DNA of 64,000 nucleotides from Streptomyces bathyalis (GTDB taxonomy: Bacteria; Actinomycetota; Actinomycetes; Streptomycetales; Streptomycetaceae): NCBI RefSeq assembly GCF_015910445.1, contig NZ_CP048882.1:5267501-5331500 (forward strand), read 5' to 3'. This document shows positions 42,991-53,000 of this stretch, one piece after another (position 1 is the stretch's first letter; every line of letters begins with the position of its first letter). Below the pieces are notes generated by a model that saw nothing but the letters and a program-made list of their open reading frames with translations, ran no database searches and had not been told where the DNA came from. The translations under genes and the position numbers were made by a program.

Positions 42991-44439
42991 ATGGCCCTCT
43001 TACTCCTGAACATCGTCGCCATCCCCTTGCTGGTGACCGTTCACTGGTACCTGTGGAGACGCCTGGTCAAGGACGTCTCCCGCGAGGGCGGACGGTGGCG
43101 GCGTACCGGCACCGTTCTGGTGTGGCTGCTCTCGGGGACCGCGGTCGGGACGCTGATCGCCGGCCCCGCCGGTGCGCCCTTCGGAATCCTGCGCGTGATC
43201 GCCTGGCCGGGTTACCTCTGGCTGGCCATGCTGGTCTATCTCACCTTCGCCCTGCTCGCAGGGGAGTTGGTGCGTCCACTCCTTCTCCGGTGGCTCGACC
43301 GCCGTGCCGCCGGCTCGCCCGGCCGTTCCGGCGAAGAAGCCTTGCCCGACCGTTCCGGCGAAGAAGCCCCGGCCGTCGAGGACTTGGACGGCGACACCCT
43401 CACGCGCATGGCGTCCCGGGGGAGCGGCCCGGAAGGTGAACCGGCGGGCGAAGTCCTGGCCCCGGCCGGACCCGGGCCCGGAGGCGAAGCACTCACGCGA
43501 GGGCGGAAGGGCTGCGTCCGCCGAGGGCAACCGGCCGCCCCCGCCGCCGAGTTGGGCGCTTCCGGGCACGACGGCCCGGGAGGCGAAGCCCCCGGGAAGG
43601 CCGGAGGTGGCGGTCCCTCCCGGCGGCTCTTCGTCGCCCGCACCCTCGCGATCGGCGCCACCGCTGTCGCCACGACAACCGTCGCCACCGGCGCCGTGAG
43701 CCTCCTCAACGGCCCCACCACCAGGCGCGTCACCGTCACGCTCCCCAAGTTGCCGCGCAGCGCCCACGGTTACCGCATCGCAGTGGTCAGCGACGTGCAC
43801 GTCGGGCCGGTCCTGGGGCGCGGTCACACCCGGAGGATCGTCGAGGCGATCAACGCGACCCAGCCGGATCTGGTGACCATCGTGGGGGACGTCGTCGACG
43901 GCACCGTCGAGGATCTCGCCCCGGCAGTCGAACCGCTGACCCGGCTCCGCTCCCGGCAGGGCACCTACTTCGTGACGGGCAACCACGAGTACTTCGGCGA
44001 TGCCCGCTCCTGGATCGACCACTTCCGCGGCATCGGCATCCACCCGCTGGAGAACGAGCGCCGCGAGATGCCCGGCTTCGACCTCGCGGGAGTCAACGAC
44101 CTCGGAGGTGAACCCATCGGCGAGGGGCCCGACTTCGAGGCCGCGCTGGGCGACCGCGACCCCTCCCGCGCGTCCGTGCTGATGGCCCACCAGCCGGTGC
44201 AGATCCACGACGCGGTGAATCACGGCGTGGGCCTGCAGCTCTCCGGCCACACCCACGGCGGACAGCTCTGGCCGGGCACGTACCTGGCCAGGCTGGACAA
44301 TCCCACCGTGGCGGGCCTGGACCGCTACGGCGACACCCAGCTCTATGTGACCCGTGGCGCGGGCTCCTTCGGCCCGCCGATCCGCGTCGGTGCCGAGTCC
44401 GACATCACGGTCGTCACCCTCGCCTCGCCCCTCGCCTGA
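42991..44439 (+). CDS. Membrane-anchored metallophosphoesterase
   Basis: A 482-residue protein. Residues 1-95 hold three membrane segments, with VHWYLWRRLVKDVSREGG nearly identical to the preceding M23 protein. A Gly/Pro/Glu-rich linker precedes the segment after RRLFVARTLAIGATAVAT. The C-terminal calcineurin-like domain (about 245-480) is complete: AVVSDVHVGPVLGR (D-x-H), VTIVGDVVDG, YFVTGNHEYFGD and LSGHTHGGQLWPG. It should bind two metals and face the outside. The start is placed at ATG 42991 behind GGGGGAG, the same layout as the M23 gene. The domain order fits YkuE-type phosphoesterases with an N-terminal membrane region. Confidence 0.9.
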   Translation: MALLLLNIVAIPLLVTVHWYLWRRLVKDVSREGGRWRRTGTVLVWLLSGTAVGTLIAGPAGAPFGILRVIAWPGYLWLAMLVYLTFALLAGELVRPLLLRWLDRRAAGSPGRSGEEALPDRSGEEAPAVEDLDGDTLTRMASRGSGPEGEPAGEVLAPAGPGPGGEALTRGRKGCVRRGQPAAPAAELGASGHDGPGGEAPGKAGGGGPSRRLFVARTLAIGATAVATTTVATGAVSLLNGPTTRRVTVTLPKLPRSAHGYRIAVVSDVHVGPVLGRGHTRRIVEAINATQPDLVTIVGDVVDGTVEDLAPAVEPLTRLRSRQGTYFVTGNHEYFGDARSWIDHFRGIGIHPLENERREMPGFDLAGVNDLGGEPIGEGPDFEAALGDRDPSRASVLMAHQPVQIHDAVNHGVGLQLSGHTHGGQLWPGTYLARLDNPTVAGLDRYGDTQLYVTRGAGSFGPPIRVGAESDITVVTLASPLA

Positions 44440-44442
44440 CGG

Positions 44443-44488
44443 GCCGGGCCGGCCCGAAGCTGAGCTTCCGCATCGCTGCCGGCCCGGC
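44443..44488. terminator. Possible hairpin after the phosphoesterase gene
   Basis: GCCGGGCC (44443-44450) can pair with GGCCCGGC (44481-44488), with a smaller GAAGCT/AGCTTC dyad in the loop. It lies directly after the stop. The rest of the gap to mca (about 340 bp) has no supported gene and presumably contains the mca promoter. Confidence 0.3.
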
Positions 44489-44830
44489 ACCGATACCTCC
44501 ACCGTGACATCACGCCGGTGGTCAGCGTGCGCGTGCGCACCGCCGTCCATCAGGCGCTTCCCCTGCCGGGCCGACCGACTCCAGGACCGACATGGCAGGT
44601 TGAACACCCACTGTCATGATTTTTGCCACTCGAAGATGCGATTGACTCCCGGCGCAGCCGCGCGTTAGAACGCTCGCTCTCGATGCAGCACGCGCCGGTC
44701 CACGTGACGGACCCGCCTTCAGCTGCCGCAATCAACGACCAGACAGGGGAACAACCATGCCCTTTTGCCTCTTACCCGACGTTGTGTCGGCGGGCACTCG
44801 TCCGCTGCCGGCGACGTGGCAGGTGCGGCC

Positions 44831-45757
44831 GTGAGACAGCGACTGCGATTGATGGCCGTGCACGCCCACCCCGACGACGAGTCGAGCAAGGGTGCCGCGA
44901 CCATGGCGAAGTACGTGTCCACCGGCGTGGATGTGCTGGTCGCGACCTGTACCGGCGGTGAGCGCGGCTCGGTACTCAATCCCAAGCTGCAGGGCGACGC
45001 CTGGATCGAGGCGAACATCCACGAGGTGCGCCGCGAGGAGATGGAACGGGCCTGTGCGATCCTCGGCGTGAAGCAGGCGTGGCTGGGCTTCGTCGACTCC
45101 GGCTTCCCCGAGGGCGATCCGCTGCCACCGCTGCCGGAGGGCTGCTTCGCGCTCCAGGACGTCGAGACGGCCGCCGAGCCGCTGGTGAAGCTGATCCGCG
45201 AGTTCCGCCCGCACGTGATGACGACGTACGACGAGGTCGGCGGCTACCCGCACCCCGATCACGTCATGACACACAAGATCTCGATGGCGGCATTCGAGGC
45301 CGCGGGCGACGCCGCCAAATACCCGGAGGCCGGCGCCGCCTGGCAGCCGCAGAAGATCTACTACAACCAGACCCTCAACCCGCGGCGCACCCGCGCCCTG
45401 TACGGCGCGCTGCTCGAACGCGGGCTGCACGCCCTCGGCGCCGAATGGCTACGGGCGATGGCTCCGTTCGAGGACCGGGAGCGGGAGCTGACGACGTTCG
45501 TGACCTGCGACGACTTCTTCGCGGTCCGCGACGAGGCGTTGACCGCCCACGCCACGCAGATCGACCCGGACGGGGGCTGGTTCTCCGTCCCGCTGGAGAT
45601 CCACAAGGAGGTCTGGCCGACGGAGGAGTACGAGCTCGCGAAGTCGCTCGTCGACACCTGCCTCCCCGAGGACGATCTCTTCTCGGGCCTCAGGCCCCCG
45701 TTCCCGACCCGGCCGGTGGAGGGCCGCGCGTCGATCAGCACGGTGGAAGTGGCCTGA
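44831..45757 (+). CDS. mca: Mycothiol S-conjugate amidase
   Basis: A 308-residue zinc amidase of the LmbE/PIG-L fold that cuts mycothiol S-conjugates to a mercapturic acid and GlcN-Ins, part of actinobacterial thiol detoxification. The first zinc motif is LMAVHAHPDDESSKGAA, the second is GGYPHPDHVMTHK, and ATCTGGERGSVLNPKLQG is characteristic of Mca. The length matches the family. GTG 44831 (AGGTG upstream) is chosen over an upstream ATG at 44765, which adds residues unlike the family. It lies about 1.3 kb before an NRPS cluster. A link to that pathway is possible because Mca/LmbE-type enzymes act in some antibiotic pathways, but this is unproven. Confidence 0.9.
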   Translation: MRQRLRLMAVHAHPDDESSKGAATMAKYVSTGVDVLVATCTGGERGSVLNPKLQGDAWIEANIHEVRREEMERACAILGVKQAWLGFVDSGFPEGDPLPPLPEGCFALQDVETAAEPLVKLIREFRPHVMTTYDEVGGYPHPDHVMTHKISMAAFEAAGDAAKYPEAGAAWQPQKIYYNQTLNPRRTRALYGALLERGLHALGAEWLRAMAPFEDRERELTTFVTCDDFFAVRDEALTAHATQIDPDGGWFSVPLEIHKEVWPTEEYELAKSLVDTCLPEDDLFSGLRPPFPTRPVEGRASISTVEVA

Positions 45758-47088
45758 CCGGCGTCGCAGTCGGCCATCCGGTGGTGCGGTCGGAGATGCT
45801 CCGCCGTCCCGACCGGTCCGAGCGGACGGGTCACCCGCGTCAGTTGACGGAAGCTCCGGAGCACCTGCGAGGGCGGCCGTGACAGGCGCGGGTGAGCACC
45901 GCGGAGAGCCCTTCGCGACCGTCCCGCCCCTCTGACTCGGCATGACATACATGATCATGTCAGACATGACTTATGTCATCGAATCGCTGTGCGTTCCGTG
46001 GAAAGCGTGATGTCAGACGCCGGAGGGCCCGGGGAGCCGATCCCAACCGTTGACGGAGGCGGCTGCCCGCGTATAAACATTCGGAACGTGTGAACAGGTT
46101 GTGAACGGGCATGGCCCCGAAGCCCTCACACAAGCGAGGTGCGTCACCTGTGAGTTCCACAGGGACTTTTCTCATTCGGGGGACTGAAAATGGAGAGACG
46201 GGCCAGGCTCAAACCCGGGCACTCTCGCCATGCGGGCGCTTCCGGTGTCGTACACGCAGCCGGCATCAAAGCGGCCCTGCTTCACGGGCGAGGGGCGATT
46301 CCGGTCAGGAAGCCGAGTGAATCCGTCAGCTCCAGAAGATCGACTGCGGCGTTGAGAGCCGGGATATCAAGCCAGGCCCGTACGCGTCGCGGGCATTCCT
46401 CAGCATTACCCCTGAAGGTCGCCGAGATCCGCTTAGAGAGCTTGAGCGAAGGCGGTGAGGTGCGGGAGTTATCAACGACCCGCCTCTTAGTCGCCGAGGC
46501 GGTCCTCCCGGGGGCGGAGTTCCGCGGAACCCTTCCGATGTCCCCCAGGCCGGCGGCGCCGGTGCACCATCGAGCACCACGAGCACGTTCAGCATCACAA
46601 GCACATTCGGCGTCGACGACTTCGACGCGATCAAGGCGACAGTCGCTTCACCACTGTCAGGGCGGCGGGCGCCGGCAGCATCCACGCGCTGACCGGACGC
46701 CGGCCCCCAGAAGCCAGCTCCGACGGCTTCCTCCCCATCGAGGGTGCGGCAGCGCCCGTCCGCGGGAGGGCATCGAGCACCCGGGTTCCAGGAGCGCACA
46801 TCTGACGCGCGGGTCCTGGGCCACCGCTCCACCTCGGCAGTCACCTGACCGGCCCCGCGCCGGAGCAATTCGGACTCTCTCAGGCCACTGACGAGGTATT
46901 TACCGGGTCCTCTCCGGACTCGATGTGATCGGCTACGTCAATGCGCACCGGTCAGAAAACCGCCGACAGCGGCCGTCATGGGACACCCCGAGCCGAAACA
47001 CCATTCAAGTCCTGTTTCGCGGGCGGCGTTTCCCATGGCCAGTACCGGCAGCGCAAATCATCCTTCATGATTCCAGAGGACTGCAGCC
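45758..47088. other. 1.3-kb gap before the NRPS genes
   Basis: No supported gene. The longest rightward frame (46190-46891) has a fair ribosome site (GGGGGA) but contains four rare TTA codons, no family likeness and an Arg/Ser-rich shadow-like composition. The stretch includes the palindrome cluster near 45942-45979 and the promoter side of the NRPS operon. It may also contain decayed sequence. Confidence 0.45.
45942..45979. promoter_or_regulatory. Cluster of TGACAT/ATGTCA half-sites
   Basis: Within 38 bp there are nested dyads. TGACAT (45943-45948) pairs with ATGTCA (45957-45962) around an AT-rich centre, and ATGAC (45966-45970) pairs with GTCAT (45975-45979). The cluster is AT-rich in a GC-rich setting and lies 185 bp past mca and 1.1 kb before the NRPS start. 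It looks like a binding region for a dimeric regulator not encoded in the window. Confidence 0.45.
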
Positions 47089-50000
47089 TTGAGTACTTTC
47101 CATGACTCAACGGAAGACGCCGTTGCCTTTTCCGGCGACGGACGGGTCGATGTTTCCTACCCGATGGCACCGGCTCAGCAAGGCATCCTGTTCCAGTCCC
47201 GCCATGGTGAAAGGACCGGGCTCTACCACGCTCAGGTCGTGCTCGAGATTGCGCACGATCTCGACGTGGAGGCATTTCGCCGGAGCTGGGCGCACGTCAT
47301 GAAGAGGCATGCCGTGCTGAGGACCGATTTCGGTGAGCAGCCCGGCGATGAACCTGTGCAAACCGTTCGGGAAAGCGTGGATTTCCCTTTCGGTCAGGAG
47401 GACCTGCGGGCCCTGGACGCAGAGGGGCAGTCCGACGCGATCGAGGCGATCGTGCAGCGGGACCGTGCGCAGGCGTTCTCCCTGGACGAGGCGCCGCTGT
47501 GGCGGCTCCACGTCTCTCGTCTGGCCGAGGCGAAATATCAGGTTCTCTGGAGTTTTCACTACATTCTTCTGGATGCGAGCAGTCAGGCGATCGTCCTTCG
47601 CGATGTCGAAGAGATCTACGAGTGTCTGACTTCTCAGCGGCCCGTCGACGACCGGCCGGTGACGCCCTTTCAGGATTACGTCGAATGGCTTCGGCGTCAG
47701 GACGCCGGTCGGGCCGAAGGATTCTGGCGTGACGAGCTGGAGTCCGTCGCGTCCGCCAGTCCGCTGCCCTGCGAGCTCAAGCCTTCCGCCGACGAGGACG
47801 CGACCGCGGACCCGGCGCCCGCTGCTTACGCTCAGGTCTCACTCGTCCTGGACGAGCAGGAGACCGCGGCCCTGCGTGCCGCGGGTGAGCAGCAGGACCT
47901 GACGATCCCCACCCTCGTCCGGGGAGCCTGGGCGTTCCTGCTGAGCCGCTACAAGGGCGCCGACGACGTGGTCATGGGGGTCACCACTCCCGGCCGGTCG
48001 GCCGAACTGCCCGGCATCGAGGGCACGGTGGGGCTTCTCATCAACACCCTTCCCCTGCGCGTCCGCGTGCCGGCCTCGATGGGCTGGGCGGAGTGGATGC
48101 GGGGCCTGCAGGGTCAGTACGCGCGGATCCAGGAACACGAGTACAGCCCGCTGCTGATGGTTCAGCAGTGGAGCGGGATCGGTTCCGGGGAGGCGCTCTT
48201 CGACAGCGTGCTGACGGTCGACGACCACGAAGCGGCACCCGGGACCGGGCCGCTCCGGATGGTCAGGACCTGGGAGGAGAGCCACGCGGCCTATCCCCTG
48301 AGCGTCGTGGTGACACCCGGCGCACGCCTCACGCTCACGATCCACTACGACACGCAGCGCTTCGCGGCGGAGTCGGTCGAGCGGATGGCGGGACACCTGC
48401 GCCAGACCGTCATGGATCTCGTGCGCAAGCCGGAGGCACGCCTGGGGGAGCTGGCCCTCCTCACCCCCGCGGAGTTCACTCAGCTCGTCCACGAGTGGAA
48501 CGACACGGAGACGCCGTACTCGCAGGACCTCTGCATGCACGAGCTCTTCGAGCAGCAGGCCGCGGAGACCCCCGAGGCCCTGGCCCTGCTCTTCCGTGAC
48601 GAGCGCTGGACGTACCGCGAGGTCAACGAGCTGGCCAACCAGATCGCGCACCGTCTGAAGCAGCTCGGACTCGGCCGTGGGGACCAGATCGCGATCCTCA
48701 TGGAGCGCTCCGCGGAGATGATTCCCGCGCTGCTCGGGATCCTGAAGGTCGGGGGCACATACGTCCCTCTGGACGCCAACGCCCCCGTGAAGCGCTGGCA
48801 CTGGATCATCGACTCGCTGAAGATCACGTGTGTACTGACGCAGCACACCCTCATGCCGCGCGTCCTGACTGCCGATCCGCTGCCACACCTTGCCCACGTC
48901 CTGTGCATGGACCCGGCGGGCGACGACGAGCCGGTATATGACACTCCCTATGCCGTCCACTCGTCGGCCGAGCTGGCGAGCATGCCGCAGGAGAATCTCT
49001 CCCTGCAGGGCACCTCTCAGGACATCGCCTACATCATCTTCACCTCCGGCTCGACCGGAACCCCGAAGGGCGTCACGGTCGCGCACTTCCCCGCGGTGAA
49101 CCTGATCGAGTGGGTCAACAACACCTTCTCCGTGGGACCTGACGACCGCGTCCTGTTCGTCACCGCGCTGACCTTCGACCTGTCCGTTTACGACATCTTC
49201 GGCGTCCTTGCCGCCGGCGGTTCGCTCCGGGTCGCCACGAGCGAGGACATCCAGGAGCCGGCGAATCTGCTGGCCTACATGGCGGACGAACCCATCACGT
49301 TCTGGGACTCCGCGCCCGCCGCCCTGATGCAGCTGGTGCCGTTCCTGCCCACGAACGGCGAGGGCGCCAACGAGATCGTCTCCCCGTCGCTGCGCCTGAT
49401 CTTCATGTCCGGCGACTGGATCCCGGTGCACTCGCCGGACGTGATGAGGGCGGCGTTCCCGAACGTCCAGGTCGTCGGCCTCGGCGGTGCCACGGAAGCA
49501 ACGGTCTGGTCGAACTTCTTCCCCGTCGGCGAGGTCGACCCCGCCTGGTCGAGCATCCCGTACGGAAAGCCCATCCAGAACGCGAGTTACTACGTCCTCG
49601 ACGAGTCCCTGCGCCCGTGCCCGATCGACGTACCGGGCGACCTCTACATCGGCGGCATCTGCCTCAGCTCCTGCTACGCGAACGAGCCGGAGCTGACGGC
49701 GAGCAAGTACATCCCGTCGCCCTTCAGCGCGACGCCCGGTGAACGCATCTACAAGACGGGCGACATGGCGCGGTGGCGGGCCGACGGAAACCTGGAGTTC
49801 CTCGGGCGCACCGACTCCCAGGTCAAGATCCGCGGCTACCGCATCGAACTCGGCGAGATCGACAGCGTCTTGAGCGAGCACCCCGTCGTCCAGGACGCGG
49901 CGACCATCGTCCGTGAGGACAGGACGGGCGACAGGTCGCTGGTCTCGTACGTCGTGCCGCATCCGCAGCTGGCCCACTCGGCGGTCCAGCATCACGGCGA

Positions 50001-53000
50001 CTCGCTGGCGGGCAAGCGCATCGACCGCTGGCGCGAGGTGTACGACGCCTTCGACCCCAACGCGGCGCAGGCGTCCGAGGACGGTCACGACTTCTCGGGC
50101 TGGAACAGCAGCTACACCGGCATGCCGATCCCGCTGGACGAGATGCGGGCCTGGCAGGAGGACACGGTCTCCCTGGTCCGCGGCTACGACCCGCAAGCCA
50201 TCCTGGAGATCGGCTGCGGCACGGGCCTGTTGCTCTTCCCGCTCGCTGCCGGATGCCGTCGGTACTACGGAACGGACTTCTCCTCGTCGGTGCTCGAGTC
50301 CGTCCGCGGCCGCCTCGACTCGCAACCGGAGTTGCGGGACTCGGTCGTGCTGCACCAGAGGGAGGCCGACGGGATCGGCGACCTCGAACTGGAGTCGGTC
50401 GACACCGTCGTCATCAACTCGGTGATCCAGTACTTCCCCGACATCGACTACCTGGTCCGGGTCCTCGAAGGAGCGGTGTCCCGCGTCGCGGACGGCGGAC
50501 GGGTGATCGTCGGCGACGTCCGCAGCCTCCCGCTCCTCGATGCCTTCCACGCCAGCGTCGAGGCGGACCGCGCCCCCGATTCGATGACGCGTGAGCAGCT
50601 CTGGCAGCGCGTCCAGCACCGGGTGCAGCAGGAAGAAGAGCTGACCCTGGACCCGCAGTTCTTCCGGGACTGGGCTGCCGCGGCCGGCGTCGTCTCCCGG
50701 GTGGAGATACGGCCCAAGCGTGGCCGCCACGTCAACGAGATGTCGATGTTCCGCTACCAGGTGGTGCTGCACATCGGCGACCCCGCGGACACCGCCGGCC
50801 GCGCGGAACCGGGCATCCCTGAGCTCGACTGGAACGCCGAACGCCTCACCCTCCCGGCGCTGCGCGAAAGGCTGGAAGCCGGCGGATCCGGCGTGCTGCG
50901 GGTGCGCAACGTCCCCAACTCCCGCGTGGAGGAGGCGGTACGGACCCTCCGCTGGCTCAAGGGAGGGTCCGGGCTGGAGACGGTGGAGGCCTGGCGCGCA
51001 CAGGACAGGCCGGCCGCGGGCCTCGACCCCGAGGACGTGCGGGAACTCGCCGAACAGGCCGGCTACCGGGCCGTGCTCGACTGGAGCCGCCACGGCGCGG
51101 ACGGCACCTTCTCCGTCCTCCTGACCCGTGCGGACGCCGAACACGGCGCCGACGACGAGGAGTTCGTCACCCCCGCCGGGCCCGGGAGCGACGAGCAGGA
51201 CTGGTCGAACTACGCCAACCAGCCGCTGAAGGCGGAGATCCAGCACCTTCTGATGCCCCAGCTCCACGCCCACCTGGCCGAGCGGCTTCCCGCCTACATG
51301 GTGCCGTCCGACCTCATCGCGCTCGATGTCCTGCCCGTCACCTCCAGCGGCAAGCTCGACCGGCGCGCGCTGCTGCTGCCGCAGGACGCTTCCTCCACGG
51401 GTTCGGCGACCCGCGTGCCGGCCCGCAACACCACGGAGGCTCTGCTCGTCTCGGTGTGGGAACAGACCCTGGGCCGCTCGCCCATCGGCGTCTTCGACAA
51501 CTTCTTCGAGCTCGGCGGGCACTCGCTTCTCGCGGTGCAGCTGGTGGCCCGCGTCCGCCAGGTGTTCTCGCTCGAGGTTCCCGTCCGCCTCTTCTTCGAC
51601 CTCCCGACGATCGCCGAGGTGGCACGCGAACTGCAGCGGCGTAAGGAGGAGTTGCAGCCGCTGGAGCAGCGTCCGCTGAGCCCTTCGCCGCGCGGCGTGC
51701 CGCTGCCGGCCACCTTCGACCAGCAGCGGCTCTTCTTCATCGACCGGCTCAGCCCCGGAACCACCTCGTACACCGTCAACTGGCTCATCCCGCTGCCGGG
51801 GTTCATCGAGGCGACGGTGCTGCGGGACGGGCTGCACGAGATGATCCGGCGCCACGAACCGCTGAGGACCACCTTCCGCGAAGAGGACGGCCAGGTCTGG
51901 CAGATCATCGCGGACGAGTGGGACGTCGCACTGCCCACGACGGATCTCTCGGGGCTTTCCGAGGAGGAGTCCGAGCAGCGGGCGCAGGAGGAGATCCGCA
52001 GGTGGTGGGACCAGCCCTACGACCTGGCAACGGGTCCTCTGCTGCGTGCCCGGCTCCTCCGGCTCTCCGATGCGGAACAGGTGCTGGCGCTCAGCGCCCA
52101 CCACACCGTCTTCGACGGCTACTCCATCGGCGTCTTCGGCCAGGAGTTCCTCCAGATCTGCCGGGCCCTGGCCGAGGGCGAGCCCTCGCCGCTGCAGGAC
52201 CTGGAGGTCCAGTACGCCGACTACGCGGTGTGGCAGCAGAGTTGGCTGGAGGAGGACAGGCTCGCGTTCCATCTCGACCACTGGAAGGAGCAGCTGGCCG
52301 GCGCTCCTGAACTGCTCACGCTGCCCACCGATTTCCCGCGGCCCGACGAGCAGAGCTACAAGGGCGACTTCCTGAGGCGGCAGCTGTCCGCCCGGATGAC
52401 CGAACGCGTCGGCCAGTTGAGCCGTGAGCACCAGGTGACGAACTACATCACCATGCTCAGCAGCTTCGCGGTCTTCCTGTCCCGGTACAGCGGGCAGGAC
52501 GACGTCGTCATCGGCGTACCGATCGCGGACCGCAACCGTGTCGAGCTGGAGTCCATGGTCGGGTTCCTGGTGAACACGGTCGCCGTCCGTGTGGACCTGC
52601 GGGGCGAACCCACCTTCGAGGACGTGCTGCTGCAGGTGCGCAAGCAGCTCTTCGACGCGCAGAGCCACCAGCAGGTCCCCTTCGAGCGGCTGGTCGAGGC
52701 GCTGAGTCCGGCGCGCAGCCTCGGCTACAACCCCGTCTTCCAGGTGATGTTCGCCGACGAGAGCCTCCCGCTCCTGGAGCACGAATCCGCTCTGGTTCAG
52801 GCGAAGCCCTGGATGCACCGTCTCATCGAAGAGGGGATGAGCGTCGGCGTCGCTCGCTTCGACCTGACGCTCATGATCCAGGCCGCTCCCGAAGGGATGC
52901 GCTTCGGATTCGAGTACAGCACCGACCTGTTCGGTGAGCAGACGGTCGCACGCATGGCCGACCACTTCGAGGTGCTTCTGGAGTCCGCGCTGACGGAGCC

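Noticed and set aside
46562..46692. Short Ser/Thr-rich reading (TSTFSITSTFGVDDF) that looks protein-like
   Set aside because: No start codon or ribosome site in that frame and no recognisable family. Could be decayed sequence but cannot be supported.
46190..46891. Rightward 233-residue frame before the NRPS with a plausible ribosome site
   Set aside because: Four TTA codons, Arg/Ser-rich shadow-like composition, weak wobble-position GC bias and no family likeness. Treated as non-coding.
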